DNA from: Pseudomonadota bacterium
Lineage (GTDB): Bacteria > Pseudomonadota > Gammaproteobacteria > Burkholderiales > Burkholderiaceae_C
DNA length: 64,000 nucleotides
Direction: 5' to 3'
Assembly: GCA_031119395.1 (NCBI GenBank)
Contig: JAVHYA010000002.1
Span: 62,001-126,000 of the forward strand
A program made the position numbers and the translations under genes. Shown here one piece after another: positions 49,210-58,350 of this stretch. Numbering within the stretch: the first letter of the stretch is position 1; the number at the start of each line of letters is the position of its first letter. The notes beneath the pieces were generated by a model. It was given only the letters and a program-made list of their open reading frames with translations. It ran no database searches and was not told where the DNA came from.

Positions 49210-50790
49210 TCAGGCCGCCACGGCCTCCTGCGCTTCCACCGGAGCGGTGGTGCGGATCAGGTGGTCGAAGGCACCCAGCGCCGCCTTGGCGCCATCGCCG
49301 GCCGCGATGATGATCTGCTTGAAGGGCACCGTCGTCGCATCGCCGGCCGCGAACACGCCCGGCACCGAGGTCTGGCCGCGGTCGTCGACCACGATCTCGC
49401 CATGCCGGCTCAACTCGAGCGTGCCCTTGAGCCAGTCGGTGTTGGGCACCAGGCCGATCTGCACGAACACGCCTTCGAGCTCGACGCGGTGCGCCTCGCC
49501 GCTGCTGCGGTCCTTGTAGTTCAGGCCGTTCACCTTGTCGGTGCCGGTGATCTCGGTCGTCTGGGCGTTGGTTACCACCGTGACGTTGGCCAGGCTGCGC
49601 AGCTTGCGCTGCAGCACCTCGTCGGCGCGCAGCTTGGTGTCGAACTCGATCAGCGTCACATGGCCGACGATGCCCGCGAGGTCGATCGCCGCCTCGACAC
49701 CCGAGTTGCCGCCGCCGATCACCGCCACGCGCTTGCCCTTGAAGAGCGGGCCGTCGCAGTGCGGGCAGTAGGCCACGCCCTTGTTCTTGAACTCCTTCTC
49801 GCCCGGCACGTTGATGTTGCGCCAGCGCGCACCCGTGGCCAGGATGACGGTGCGGGCCTTGAGCGTCGCGCCGCTCTCGGTCTGCAGCTCGATGAATTCG
49901 TCGCCCGGCACCAGCGCCTTGGCGCGCTGCAGGTTCATGATGTCCACCTCGTAGTGGCGCACATGTTCTTCCAGCGCCAGGGCGAACTTCGGTCCCTCGG
50001 TTTCCTTGACCGAGATGAAGTTCTCGATGCCCAGCGTGTCCAGCACCTGGCCGCCGAAGCGCTCGGACGCGATGCCCGTGCGGATGCCCTTGCGCGCGGC
50101 GTACACGGCCGCTGCCGCGCCGGCCGGGCCACCGCCGACGATCAGCACGTCGAACGGTGCCTTGGCGGAGATCTTCTTGGCCTCGCGCTCGACACCGCTG
50201 GTGTCGATCTTGGCGAGGATCTCCTCCAGCGTCATGCGGCCCGAACCGAACTGCGTGCCGTTGAGGAAGACCGTGGGCACGCCCATGATCTGGCGCTCCT
50301 TCACTTCGTCCTGGAAGGTGCCGCCCTCGACCATGGTGGTCTTGATGCGCGGGTTCTGCACGGCCATCAGGTTGAGCGCCTGGACCACATCGGGGCAGTT
50401 GTGGCAGGTGAGCGAGACGTACACCTCGAACTCGAAGTCGCCGTCGAGCGACTTGATCTGATCGAGGATCGCCTGCTCCACCTTGGGCGGATAGCCCCCG
50501 ACCTGCAGCAGCGCGAGGATCAGGGAGGTGAATTCATGGCCCATCGGCAAGCCGGCGAAACGCGGGCCGTGGCTCTCGCCGGGGCGATTGATGGAGAACG
50601 ACGGCTTGCGCTGGGTGTCGTCGCGGCTCTCGATCACCGTGATCAGCTTCGACGTCTCGGCGATGTCCTTGAGCAGTGCCTGCGTCTCGTTCGATGCCTG
50701 CGAGTCGTCGAGCGAGGCGACGACCTCGATCGGCTGCGAGATGCGTTCGAGGTAACTGGCGAGCTGGGCCTTGGTGGCGGCGTCGAGCAT
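49210..50790 (-). CDS. ahpF: Alkyl hydroperoxide reductase subunit F
   Basis: 526 residues from [17 protein letters not shown]-terminal tandem thioredoxin folds with redox C129-H-N-C132; FAD fold [18 protein letters not shown]; second redox pair CPHC near 350 ([13 protein letters not shown]); NADH fold [16 protein letters not shown]; terminal [16 protein letters not shown]. Reduces AhpC with NADH. Follows ahpC, with a terminator-like hairpin in between. Confidence 0.97.
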   Translation of the reverse strand: MLDAATKAQLASYLERISQPIEVVASLDDSQASNETQALLKDIAETSKLITVIESRDDTQRKPSFSINRPGESHGPRFAGLPMGHEFTSLILALLQVGGYPPKVEQAILDQIKSLDGDFEFEVYVSLTCHNCPDVVQALNLMAVQNPRIKTTMVEGGTFQDEVKERQIMGVPTVFLNGTQFGSGRMTLEEILAKIDTSGVEREAKKISAKAPFDVLIVGGGPAGAAAAVYAARKGIRTGIASERFGGQVLDTLGIENFISVKETEGPKFALALEEHVRHYEVDIMNLQRAKALVPGDEFIELQTESGATLKARTVILATGARWRNINVPGEKEFKNKGVAYCPHCDGPLFKGKRVAVIGGGNSGVEAAIDLAGIVGHVTLIEFDTKLRADEVLQRKLRSLANVTVVTNAQTTEITGTDKVNGLNYKDRSSGEAHRVELEGVFVQIGLVPNTDWLKGTLELSRHGEIVVDDRGQTSVPGVFAAGDATTVPFKQIIIAAGDGAKAALGAFDHLIRTTAPVEAQEAVAA

Positions 50791-50826
50791 GGTGATCTCT
50801 CCTTCGGATGTCCTGAAAAACGAAAA

Positions 50827-50853
50827 AGCCCGGGTGCGTGGCGCCCCCGGGCT
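50827..50853 (-). terminator. Terminator/attenuator between ahpC and ahpF
   Basis: AGCCCGGG (50827-50834) pairs with CCCGGGCT (50846-50853); on the minus strand the stem is followed by TTTTCG and TTTTTC. It should end most ahpC transcripts before ahpF, lowering the AhpF to AhpC ratio. Confidence 0.78.
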
Positions 50854-50975
50854 CGACTCGGGGCGGCTGGTGAAAGCCGCCGGGCTGACGCGTTCAGGCG
50901 AGCGCCATCCACCTTCCATCGAAGGTGGGGGCGGTGGGCCCGAAAGCCAGCCGGTGGCCGGTCATTGGGAAACGC

Positions 50976-51539
50976 TCAGATCTTGCCGACCAGGTCGAAC
51001 GAGGGCTTGAGCGTGGCGGCGCCTTCTTCCCACTTGGCGGGGCAGACTTCGCCGGGATGGGCGGCGACGTACTGGGCGGCCTTGACCTTGCGCAGCAGGT
51101 CCTTGGCGTCGCGGCCGATGCCTTCGGCGGTGATTTCCAGCGCCTGGATCACGCCCTGCGGGTCGACGATGTAGGTACCGCGGTTGGCCAGGCCCTGGTC
51201 TTCGCGCAGCACTTCGAAGTTGCGGCTGATGGCCAGCGTGGGGTCGCCGATCATCGTGTACTTGATCTTGCCGATGGTCTCGGACGAGTCGTGCCAGGCC
51301 TTGTGGGTGAAGTGGGTGTCGGTCGAGACGGAGTAGATCTCCACGCCCAGCTTCTGGAACTCGGCGTAATGGTCGGCCACGTCGCCCAGTTCGGTCGGGC
51401 ACACGAAGGTGAAGTCGGCCGGGTAGAAGAAGAAGACGGCCCACTTGCCCTTCACGTCGGCATCGGACACGTCGACGAACTTGCCGTCCTTGTATGCGGT
51501 GGCCTTGAAGGGTTTGATTTCGGTGTTGATCACGGACAT
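50976..51539 (-). CDS. ahpC: Alkyl hydroperoxide reductase peroxiredoxin AhpC
   Basis: 187 residues, two-Cys peroxiredoxin: peroxidatic C47 in [12 protein letters not shown] and resolving Cys near 166 in [11 protein letters not shown]. Reduces hydrogen peroxide and organic peroxides; recycled by AhpF. A promoter and an OxyR-type site precede it. Confidence 0.97.
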   Translation of the reverse strand: MSVINTEIKPFKATAYKDGKFVDVSDADVKGKWAVFFFYPADFTFVCPTELGDVADHYAEFQKLGVEIYSVSTDTHFTHKAWHDSSETIGKIKYTMIGDPTLAISRNFEVLREDQGLANRGTYIVDPQGVIQALEITAEGIGRDAKDLLRKVKAAQYVAAHPGEVCPAKWEEGAATLKPSFDLVGKI

Positions 51540-51582
51540 TTGATTTCCTCTGTCGGTTGGTCAGAAAAATGGGCGAACCATG

Positions 51583-51610
51583 AGTATATGCATGAATGAC
51601 GCACTTTCAA
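51583..51610 (-). promoter_or_regulatory. ahpC promoter
   Basis: On the minus strand: TTGAAA (51610-51605), a 16-nt spacer, TATACT (51588-51583), 44 nt before the ahpC ATG. It abuts the OxyR-type site. Confidence 0.75.
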
Positions 51611-51646
51611 TAGAAATAGACTATTGATGGCGATCCTCTCGGCTAT
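51610..51646. promoter_or_regulatory. OxyR-type binding site
   Basis: ATAG-N7-CTAT-N7-GATC-N7-CTAT: three of four tetranucleotides match the OxyR consensus ATAG-N7-CTAT-N7-ATAG-N7-CTAT with exact spacing. It adjoins the ahpC -35, the usual position for activation by OxyR. Within the 308-bp spacer 51540-51847, which holds no gene, only this, the ahpC promoter and a weak bfr promoter are evident. Confidence 0.7.
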
Positions 51647-51782
51647 GACGGATCGCCGGCGGTCATCGTGCGGTCATGCATGCAGCCCATGTTGCCCCAT
51701 GCCCTTGGCCGCGTGTGCAGCAGGGCAATACGAACGCCTATCACGATCAAACGCATGCAGACCGCCGGCGCGGGGCCTTCGC

Positions 51783-51811
51783 TTGAAGCGGCTGCATCGC
51801 GCTCGCAGAAT
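51783..51811 (+). promoter_or_regulatory. Candidate bfr promoter
   Basis: TTGAAG (51783-51788), a 17-nt spacer and CAGAAT (51806-51811), 37 nt before the bfr ATG. Moderate match to sigma-70. Confidence 0.4.
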
Positions 51812-51847
51812 CGCGCCCTGATCCGGATCAACATCAAGGAAAAAAAC

Positions 51848-52324
51848 ATGAAGGGCGACCCCCAAGTCATCGACCACCTGCAGGCGCAGCTGAAGAACGA
51901 GCTCACCGCCATCAACCAGTACTTCCTGCACTACCGCATGCTCAAGCATTGGGGTCTGGACAAGCTGGCGAAGAAGGAATACGAGGAATCCATCGGCGAG
52001 ATGAAGCATGCCGATTGGCTCATGGACCGCATCTTCATGCTCGACGGCCTGCCCAACCTGCAGGACCTCGCCAAGCTCAATGTGGGCGAAGACGTGCCCG
52101 AGATCCTGCAGTGCGACCTGAAGGCCGAGTACGGCGCCCAGGCCACCATCAAGGCCGGCATCGCGCATTGCGAATCGGTGCGCGACTACGTCTCGCGCGA
52201 CCTGCTGCAGAAGATCCTCGACGACACCGAAGAGCACATCGACTTCCTCGAGACGCAGATCGAGCTGGTCGACAAGGTCGGCCTGCAGAACTACCTGCAG
52301 TCGCAGATGGGCGAGGTGAGCTGA
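51848..52324 (+). CDS. bfr: Bacterioferritin
   Basis: 158 residues, MKGDPQVIDHLQAQLKNELT start. Haem ligand M52 and ferroxidase residues E18, E51, H54, E94 and H130 are in place. The residue aligned with E. coli Glu127 reads Thr, with Glu at 128 and 129, so the sixth ligand may be shifted. Stores iron as a 24-mer. It opens an iron region that includes its partner ferredoxin Bfd (57974). Confidence 0.94.
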   Translation: MKGDPQVIDHLQAQLKNELTAINQYFLHYRMLKHWGLDKLAKKEYEESIGEMKHADWLMDRIFMLDGLPNLQDLAKLNVGEDVPEILQCDLKAEYGAQATIKAGIAHCESVRDYVSRDLLQKILDDTEEHIDFLETQIELVDKVGLQNYLQSQMGEVS

Positions 52325-52362
52325 GATCGTCCCTGCGCCGCCACCGTGCGGCGCCCGCGAAC

Positions 52363-52390
52363 ACGAGGCCCTTCGGGCCTCGTTTGCGTT
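52363..52390 (+). terminator. Terminator after bfr
   Basis: ACGAGGCCC, TTC, GGGCCTCGT (52363-52383), then TTGCGTTGG: strong 9-bp stem with a weak T tract. Confidence 0.6.
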
Positions 52391-52486
52391 GGGGCGTCCA
52401 GTTCTTGCCGGACCGCTCCCCGAACCCTGGCCGCACACGCCCGCCCGCCGGGCGCCAGCGCCACCTTCGACGGCACATGGCATAGA

Positions 52487-52509
52487 CAAATGACATCGAT
52501 TCTCATTTG
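52487..52509. promoter_or_regulatory. Fur-box-like palindrome before the PepSY operon
   Basis: CAAATGA, nine bases (CATCGATTC), TCATTTG: perfect 7-bp inverted repeat with the TGA...TCA arms of Fur sites, 24 bp before the PepSY gene ATG. Suggests iron repression of the following operon. Confidence 0.6.
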
Positions 52510-52532
52510 TATCGTTAGAATGCGCCGCGCCG

Positions 52533-53177
52533 ATGTCCGCCCCTTCCACCGCCCCCCGCCGCGCCTACTGGCTCAAGACCCTGCACGAATGGCACTGGGT
52601 CAGTTCCGCCCTGTGCCTGGTGGGCATGCTGCTGTTCAGCATCACCGGCATCACGCTCAACCATGCCGGCCAGATCGAGGCCAAGCCCGCCGTCACGCAG
52701 CGGACCGCCACGCTCGAGCCTGCCCTGCGCGCGCAACTCGAGAAGATGCAGCCCGAGGTGCAGCAGGCCCACAAGGGCAAGGCGCCACTGCCGGTCGAGC
52801 TTCAGCGCTGGGCCAGCCGGCAGTGGCAGATCGACACGGCCGACCGTGACGCGGAGTGGTCGCAGGACGAGGTGTACCTCTCGCTCCCACGGCCCGGCGG
52901 CGACGCCTGGATGCGCGTCGACCTCGGCGACGGCGCCGCCGAGTACGAGCTGACCGACCGCGGCTGGGTCTCCTACCTCAACGACCTGCACAAGGGCCGC
53001 AACACCGGCGCGGCGTGGCGCTGGTTCATCGACATCTTCGCGGCGGCCGCGCTGGTGTTCTCGGCCACCGGGTTGCTGATCCTCAAGATGCATGCCGGCA
53101 ACCGGCCCTTCACCTGGCCGATGGTCGGCATGGGCCTGTTGGTGCCCCTGCTGCTGGCGCTGCTGCTCATCCACTGA
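52533..53177 (+). CDS. PepSY-domain membrane protein
   Basis: 214 residues. One membrane segment near 24-45 (SALCLVGMLLFSITGITLNH, with H23 and H44 as possible haem ligands), a periplasmic PepSY-like part, the conserved WVSYLNDLHKGRNTGAAWRW at about 145-165, and two C-terminal segments. PepSY_TM proteins occur in ferric-siderophore reduction. First gene of the Fur-type operon. Confidence 0.85.
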   Translation: MSAPSTAPRRAYWLKTLHEWHWVSSALCLVGMLLFSITGITLNHAGQIEAKPAVTQRTATLEPALRAQLEKMQPEVQQAHKGKAPLPVELQRWASRQWQIDTADRDAEWSQDEVYLSLPRPGGDAWMRVDLGDGAAEYELTDRGWVSYLNDLHKGRNTGAAWRWFIDIFAAAALVFSATGLLILKMHAGNRPFTWPMVGMGLLVPLLLALLLIH

Positions 53178-53222
53178 TACCGCGTCTTCATCGTTTCCAC
53201 CGCATTTCGCAAAGGACTTTCC

Positions 53223-53756
53223 GTGCAGCTTCGCTATCCACTCGCCCCCATCGCGCTGTCGGCACTGTTCGCCGGCCCGGCCGTCGCCGCCGGACTGGGC
53301 GTCAACATCGAGATTCCTCGGCTGAACGTCTCGGAGTACCACCGCCCCTACGTGGCCGCCTGGATCGAGCGCGCCGACAGCACGATGGCGACCACGCTCG
53401 CGGTCTGGTACGACGTGCGCACCAAGACCAACAACCCCGAGGGCGAAGGCACGAAGTGGCTGAAGGACCTGCGCCAGTGGTGGCGCCGCGGCGGTCGCGA
53501 ACTCGCGGTGCCGATCGACGGCGTGACCGGGGCGACCAAGCCCGCCGGCAAGCATGCGCTGAGCTTCACCGAAGGCAGCAAGCCCTTGGCCCAGCTCGCA
53601 CCCGGCAGCTACAAGCTGGTGGTGGAGGCCGCGCGCGAAGTCGGCGGCCGCGAAGTGGTCACGCTGCCCTTCCAGTGGCCACCCGCCAAGGCCGACAGCG
53701 TCACGGCCACCGGCCAGGAAGAACTCGGCGAAGTCAAAGTCGAACTCAAGCCCTGA
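53223..53756 (+). CDS. DUF2271 periplasmic protein with ApbE flavinylation motif
   Basis: 177 residues, GTG start after AAAGGA. Signal peptide ending AVAAG near residue 24. D99-G-V-T-G-A-T105 exactly fits the Dxx[ST]GA[ST] motif that ApbE modifies with FMN, predicting covalent flavin on T105. The gene is two downstream neighbours away from apbE. Likely a periplasmic one- or two-electron carrier between the membrane PepSY protein and an iron substrate; that is inference. Confidence 0.8.
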   Translation: MQLRYPLAPIALSALFAGPAVAAGLGVNIEIPRLNVSEYHRPYVAAWIERADSTMATTLAVWYDVRTKTNNPEGEGTKWLKDLRQWWRRGGRELAVPIDGVTGATKPAGKHALSFTEGSKPLAQLAPGSYKLVVEAAREVGGREVVTLPFQWPPAKADSVTATGQEELGEVKVELKP

Positions 53757-53802
53757 TCGTCGCGATCTAGACCATCCCCTTCATTTCCCGGAGTCCCTTG
53801 CC

Positions 53803-54609
53803 ATGAAGCCGACCCTGCGCACCGCCGCCGTCGCCACGACCGCCCTGCTGGCCGCCCTCGCCGCCCAGGCCCACAACGCCTGGCTGCTGCCCTCGACCAC
53901 CGTGCTGTCCAAGCCCGACCGCGTGACGGTCGACGCCGCGATCTCCAACGACCTGTTCGTGGCCAACCATGCGGCGATGAGCCTGGACAACCTGCAGATC
54001 ACCGCGCCGGACGGCGCCGCGTTGAAGGCCGAGTCGCAGGCCAAGCTCAAGCAACGCAGCGTGTTCGACGTCGAGTTGACGCAGCCGGGCACCTATCGCA
54101 TCGCCGTGGTCAACAGCGGCGTGTTCGCGAGCTGGAAGGACAAGGCCACCGGGCAGCCCAAGCGTGCGCGCGGCACGGCGGAGAGCATCGCCGGCCAAAT
54201 TCCGGCCGACGCGAGCGACGTCAACGTCACCCAGTCGGTGGGTCGCAACGAGACCTTCGTGACGGTGGGCAAGCCCTCCGCACTCAAGCCGGTCGGCGTC
54301 GGCCTGGAGTTGGTGGCTGCCGGCAGCCCGACCGACAACGTCAAGGGCGAGAAGTCGACCTTCACGCTGCTGCTCGACGGCCAGCCCGCGAAGGACATGG
54401 AAGTCGGCATCACGGCCGGCGGCACCGTGTACCGCGACAAGCTCGAGGAGCTCAAGCTCAAGACGGACAGCAAGGGCCAGTTCAGCGTGACCTGGCCCGC
54501 TGCCGGCATGTACTGGCTGGAGGCGAGCACGCGCGACAACAAGACCACGCTGCCGCAGGCCAAGGAGCGGCGCGTGAGCTATTCGGCGACGCTGGAAGTC
54601 GCGCCATAA
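53803..54609 (+). CDS. DUF4198 periplasmic protein
   Basis: 268 residues with a signal peptide ending LAAQAHNAW; the mature N-terminus begins HNAWLLPSTTVLSKPDRVTV, the DUF4198 (NikM-like) signature whose N-terminal His may bind metal. Two beta-sandwich halves follow. Often beside DUF2271 and PepSY genes; probable role in metal handling. Same operon. Confidence 0.8.
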   Translation: MKPTLRTAAVATTALLAALAAQAHNAWLLPSTTVLSKPDRVTVDAAISNDLFVANHAAMSLDNLQITAPDGAALKAESQAKLKQRSVFDVELTQPGTYRIAVVNSGVFASWKDKATGQPKRARGTAESIAGQIPADASDVNVTQSVGRNETFVTVGKPSALKPVGVGLELVAAGSPTDNVKGEKSTFTLLLDGQPAKDMEVGITAGGTVYRDKLEELKLKTDSKGQFSVTWPAAGMYWLEASTRDNKTTLPQAKERRVSYSATLEVAP

Positions 54610-54614
54610 CCCGC

Positions 54615-55628
54615 TTGGGCGTTCCCTCTTTCGCGGCGCGCGTGTCGGGCTACCGCCTGCCCGAGGCGCCGCGCGCCGCCGATCCGTCACGCCTGCAGCA
54701 GCTCGGGGGCGAGACGATGGGCACGACCTGGTCGCTGCGCGTCGACAACCCGCGCATGCTGCCGCTCGATGCGCTGCGGCACGCCGTCCAGTCGGCGCTG
54801 GACGAGGTGGTGGCGCAGATGAGCCACTGGGACCCGGACTCGGCACTGGGCCGCTTCAACCGCGCGCCGCCCGGCAGCACGCACACGCTGCCGGAGCCGT
54901 TCAACGCCGTGCTTGCCCGCGCGCTGCATTGGGCCGAGGCCAGCGGCGGCGCGCTCGACCCCGGCATGGGGCCGTTGGTGGCGCTCTGGGGATTCGGGCC
55001 CGACGCGGTGGAAGATGACAGCCTGCCGCCCGATGCCGCCGCCCTTGCCGCCGCCCGCGCGCGCTGTGGCTGGCAACACATCGCCCACGATGCGGCCGGC
55101 CGCAGGCTCGTGCAACCCGGCGGCCTGTCGCTGGACCTGTCGGGCATCGCCAAGGGCTACGGCGTCGACGCCGGCGTGGCCGCGCTGCAGCGCTTGGGCG
55201 TGGGCAATTTCCTGCTCGAGGTGGGTGGCGAACTGCGCGGCGCCGGCCGACGGCCGGGTGGCCTGCCGTGGCAGGTGCAGGTCGATCCCGGGACCGGTCC
55301 CGGCCTGCGCATCGCGCTGGCCGACCGCGCGGTCGCCAGCTCGGGCGACCGCTGGCACGTGCGCGAGCAGGGCGGACGGCGCTGGTCGCACACGCTCGAT
55401 CCGCGCACCGGCGAGCCGGTCGCCCACGCGCTGGCCTGCGTCACCGTCCTGCACGAACACTGCATGGATGCGGATGCGCTGGCGACCGTGCTCACGGTGC
55501 TGGGGCCGGACGAAGGCATGGCTTTCGCCGAGCGGCACGGCGTGGCGGCGCTGTTCGCGCGACGCGCGCCCGAGGGCACGCTGGCCCTGCATCCCAGCGC
55601 CGCTTGGCTGGCGCAGGCTGGGGCGTGA
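54615..55628 (+). CDS. apbE: FAD:protein FMN transferase ApbE
   Basis: 337 residues from a TTG at 54615; a GTG at 54642 is also possible. ApbE blocks: GGETMGTTWSLRV, DLSGIAKGYGVDAGV, LEVGGELRGAGR, HTLDPRTGEPV and MDADALATVLTVLG (metal-binding D). Transfers FMN from FAD to Thr in target proteins. The target is plausibly the DUF2271 protein of the same operon. There is no lipobox at its start. Confidence 0.9.
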   Translation: MGVPSFAARVSGYRLPEAPRAADPSRLQQLGGETMGTTWSLRVDNPRMLPLDALRHAVQSALDEVVAQMSHWDPDSALGRFNRAPPGSTHTLPEPFNAVLARALHWAEASGGALDPGMGPLVALWGFGPDAVEDDSLPPDAAALAAARARCGWQHIAHDAAGRRLVQPGGLSLDLSGIAKGYGVDAGVAALQRLGVGNFLLEVGGELRGAGRRPGGLPWQVQVDPGTGPGLRIALADRAVASSGDRWHVREQGGRRWSHTLDPRTGEPVAHALACVTVLHEHCMDADALATVLTVLGPDEGMAFAERHGVAALFARRAPEGTLALHPSAAWLAQAGA

Positions 55629-55660
55629 TGCGGCACCGCAAGTTGCGAGCCGAATCGGCC

Positions 55661-55705
55661 GCCAGCGCCCACTGGACGTGCGCATGCAGCTATGAATTCG
55701 ATAGC
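55661..55705. repeat. Palindromic repeat, copy 10
   Basis: GCCAGCGCCCACTGGACGTG, then CGCATGCAGCTATGAATTCGATAGC; inverted orientation. It splits the iron operon between apbE and the flavoreductase and is followed by GTGCTGAG repeats. Confidence 0.75.
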
Positions 55706-55729
55706 ATCGTGCGGAGTGCTGGGTGCTGA

Positions 55730-57112
55730 GTGCTGAGTGAACCGCTTCGCTGGGCCGCCGCCGGCGCCTGCGTGGCCGCCTACGGTGCGCTGTGCGCCGG
55801 GATCTGGTGGCGCGAGCGCGCACGCGCCAGCGCCGCAGCGGCCGACGCCGCCGCGCTGGCCGGCCAGGGCGACGCGGTGCTGATGGTCCATGCCAGCCAG
55901 ACCGGCCAGGCCGAAGCGCTCGCGTGGGACAGCGCCCGCTGGCTGCATGCCGGCGGCACGCCCGTGCGCGTGGTGGCGCTCAATGCGCTCGATGCCACGA
56001 TGCTGGGCCAGGCGCGGCAGGCCTACTTCATCGCCAGCACCTACGGCGAAGGCGACGCACCCGACGGGGCGAGCGTGTTCGTCGAACGGCTGATGGACGG
56101 CCCCGCACCGCCCACGTTGAAGCAGCTCTCGTACGGCGTGCTGGCGCTGGGCGACCGCGAATACGCCAACTTCTGCGGCTTCGGCCGGCGCCTCGACGAC
56201 TGGCTGCAGGCCCAGGGCGCGCAGCCGGCCTTCCCGCGCATCGACGTCGACAACGGCGCCCCCGCCGCGCTGGCGCAATGGCGCCGCCGGCTGCGACCGG
56301 ATGCCAGCGAACAGGATCTGGCCGACGCCTCGCCCGTCGCGGACTTCGCCCCCTGGCGCCTCGTGGCGCGCGAGCACCTGAACCCCGGCAGCGACGGCGG
56401 ACCGGTGTTCCTGCTCGGCTTCATGCCGCCGCCCGGCCCCGACCCGGTGTGGGAGGCCGGCGACCTGGTGGAGGTTGCCGTGGTCGCCGACCCCGGCCGG
56501 CCGCGCGACTACTCGATCGCGTCGACGGTGGACGATGGCGAACTGCAGCTCATCGTCCGCCAGGAGCGCCACCCCGACGGCAGCCTGGGCGCGGCATCGG
56601 GCCTGCTCACCTCCACGCTGGCCCTGGGCGATACGGTCGCGATGCGGCTGAAACCTCATCCCGGCTTCCGGATCTCGGGCAACCAGGAGCGGCCTCTCCT
56701 CCTGATCGGCAACGGCACCGGCCTGGCAGGCCTGCGTGCCCACCTGCGTGCACGCGGGGCCGCCGGGAAGAGGCCGAACTGGCTGGTCTTCGGCGAACGG
56801 CGCGCGGCGCACGATTTCCTGTGCCGCGCCGAACTCGAGGCCTGGCGCGCGGACGGCACCCTGGCGCGGCTGGACATGGTCTTCTCGCGCGACGCCGAAG
56901 CGGCGCAGGGCGAACGCCTGTACGTGCAACACCGCCTCCTCCAGCAGGCCGACGAGGTGGTCGCCTGGATCGAGCGCGGCGCGGCCATCTACGTGTGCGG
57001 CAGCCTGCAGGGCATGGCCGCCGGCGTGGACGGCGCGCTGCGGCAGATCCTGGGCCCGGATCGCCTGGCCGCGCTGGCGGCCGAGGCCCGCTACCGCCGC
57101 GACGTCTATTGA
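55730..57112 (+). CDS. Membrane-anchored flavodoxin/FNR reductase (CysJ-like)
   Basis: 460 residues from a GTG. One membrane helix (about 7-27), a flavodoxin domain (about 48-190, [39 protein letters not shown]), and an FNR domain (about 210-455, RDYSIAST for [17 protein letters not shown] for [19 protein letters not shown]). Moves electrons from NADPH. With PepSY and the flavinylated protein it probably feeds electrons through the membrane to ferric chelates. Not a sulfite reductase by context. Confidence 0.85.
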   Translation: MLSEPLRWAAAGACVAAYGALCAGIWWRERARASAAAADAAALAGQGDAVLMVHASQTGQAEALAWDSARWLHAGGTPVRVVALNALDATMLGQARQAYFIASTYGEGDAPDGASVFVERLMDGPAPPTLKQLSYGVLALGDREYANFCGFGRRLDDWLQAQGAQPAFPRIDVDNGAPAALAQWRRRLRPDASEQDLADASPVADFAPWRLVAREHLNPGSDGGPVFLLGFMPPPGPDPVWEAGDLVEVAVVADPGRPRDYSIASTVDDGELQLIVRQERHPDGSLGAASGLLTSTLALGDTVAMRLKPHPGFRISGNQERPLLLIGNGTGLAGLRAHLRARGAAGKRPNWLVFGERRAAHDFLCRAELEAWRADGTLARLDMVFSRDAEAAQGERLYVQHRLLQQADEVVAWIERGAAIYVCGSLQGMAAGVDGALRQILGPDRLAALAAEARYRRDVY

Positions 57113-57198
57113 CGCCGATCGCCCCCTCGACATCGAAGCCCGCGACACTCATTCCCTGGCGCGCCCCGGCCGCCCCTCGACCAGCAAGGAACCTTCCC

Positions 57199-57879
57199 AT
57201 GATGCTGCACGTGCCCGAAGTGCTGACCCGCGAAGAAGTGCGCGCGCTGCGCGCCGCCCTCGATGAGGCCGACTGGGTGGACGGCCGGGCCACCGTCGGC
57301 GAACAGGGCGCACGGGTGAAGCAGAACCGGCAGATCCCCGAACTCTCGCCCGCCGGCCGCCAATGGGGCGAGCAGATCCTGAAGGTGCTGCTGAAGAACC
57401 CGCTGTTCTTCTCGGCTGCGCTGCCCTTCCGCTTCGTGCCGCCGCTGTTCAACCGCTACGAGGGCGGCGAGCACTACGGCCTGCATGTGGACGGCAGCAT
57501 CCGCAACGTGCCCGGCACCCACTTCCAGTTGCGCACGGACCTGTCGTGCACGCTCTTTTTGTCCGACCCGCAGGACTACGACGGCGGCGAACTCGAAGTG
57601 GTCGATACCTACGGCTCGCACGAAGTCAAGCTGCCGGCCGGCGACCTGATCCTCTACCCCTCCAGCAGCCTGCACCAGGTGCATCCGGTGACGCGCGGCG
57701 CGCGGGTCTGCTCCTTCTTCTGGGTCCAGAGCATGGTGCGCGACGACGGGCGGCGCTCGATGCTGTACGAACTCGACCAGAGCCTGCAGCGCCTGCGCCA
57801 CCGGCTGGGCGAAACCGAGGAGACCGTCGCGCTGACCGGCCACTACCACAACCTCCTGCGCATGTGGTCCGAGGTCTGA
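57199..57879 (+). CDS. piuC: PKHD-type Fe(II)/2-oxoglutarate hydroxylase PiuC
   Basis: 226 residues; start at one of two adjacent ATGs after [24 protein letters not shown] holds the HxD iron motif, [14 protein letters not shown] the distal His and the 2-oxoglutarate Arg. PiuC/YbiX proteins are iron-repressed and linked to siderophore receptors; substrate unknown. Same strand as the reductase. Confidence 0.92.
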   Translation: MMLHVPEVLTREEVRALRAALDEADWVDGRATVGEQGARVKQNRQIPELSPAGRQWGEQILKVLLKNPLFFSAALPFRFVPPLFNRYEGGEHYGLHVDGSIRNVPGTHFQLRTDLSCTLFLSDPQDYDGGELEVVDTYGSHEVKLPAGDLILYPSSSLHQVHPVTRGARVCSFFWVQSMVRDDGRRSMLYELDQSLQRLRHRLGETEETVALTGHYHNLLRMWSEV

Positions 57880-57909
57880 GCTGCCCTGCAGAAAGACGAT
57901 AGCGATTGC

Positions 57910-57930
57910 AAATGCGAGAGATTCGTATTT
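57910..57930. promoter_or_regulatory. Fur-box-like site before bfd
   Basis: AAATGCGA, GAGAT, TCGTATTT: inverted arms matching at 7 of 8 positions in an AT-rich island, 43 bp before the bfd ATG. Bfd is iron-repressed in other proteobacteria. Confidence 0.6.
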
Positions 57931-57973
57931 ATAATCAGTGCATCGTCCAACAGCCAGCCAACTGCTGCCCACC

Positions 57974-58246
57974 ATGATCGTCTGCGTGTGTCGTCGAGTC
58001 TCCGATCGCGAAATCGCACGGCACGCGCGCGCGGGCATGACCTTCGACGAAGTTCAGTTCGAACTCGGCGTCGCCACCCAGTGTGGCCGCTGCGAAGGTT
58101 GTGCGCGCGACGTGGTGGCGCAATGCAGCGCATCGCACCCGGTCGCGGCCCTGAGCTGCGATTTCGAGCCACGAGCGATCCAGCTTGCCACCGCCATCAC
58201 GGAGAGCAACGCATGGAATTCGTCTCGGCCATCGCCGGCAGCCTGA
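57974..58246 (+). CDS. bfd: Bacterioferritin-associated ferredoxin
   Basis: 90 residues from MIVCVCRRVSDREI. Ligands C4, C6, C37 and C40 of the [2Fe-2S] cluster (plus C43) match Bfd (CxC...CxxC). Donates electrons to bacterioferritin to release iron. It is longer than the usual 64-73 residues through a C-terminal extension. Confidence 0.9.
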   Translation: MIVCVCRRVSDREIARHARAGMTFDEVQFELGVATQCGRCEGCARDVVAQCSASHPVAALSCDFEPRAIQLATAITESNAWNSSRPSPAA

Positions 58247-58287
58247 TCTTCGTGGCAGGCTCTGCCTGGTGGATATTTCGTAAGTAG
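58213..58287 (+). CDS. 24-residue membrane peptide
   Basis: ATG with GGAGAG upstream, 24 codons, TAG. Begins MEFVSAIAGSLIFVAG and ends WWIFRK: one hydrophobic helix with a positive tail, overlapping the 3' end of bfd in another frame. Composition and ribosome binding site suggest a real small protein between bfd and tonB; function unknown. Confidence 0.55.
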   Translation: MEFVSAIAGSLIFVAGSAWWIFRK

Positions 58288-58350
58288 CGCGCTGCGGCCT
58301 GCGCCGCACCCCACGTGCGTGCGCGCGTGGCGGCCTGACCTTGGTGGATC

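Noticed and set aside
55730-57112. Assignment as assimilatory sulfite reductase flavoprotein CysJ
   Set aside because: Domain order matches, but it has an N-terminal membrane helix and no cysI or cysH nearby; the context is iron reduction.
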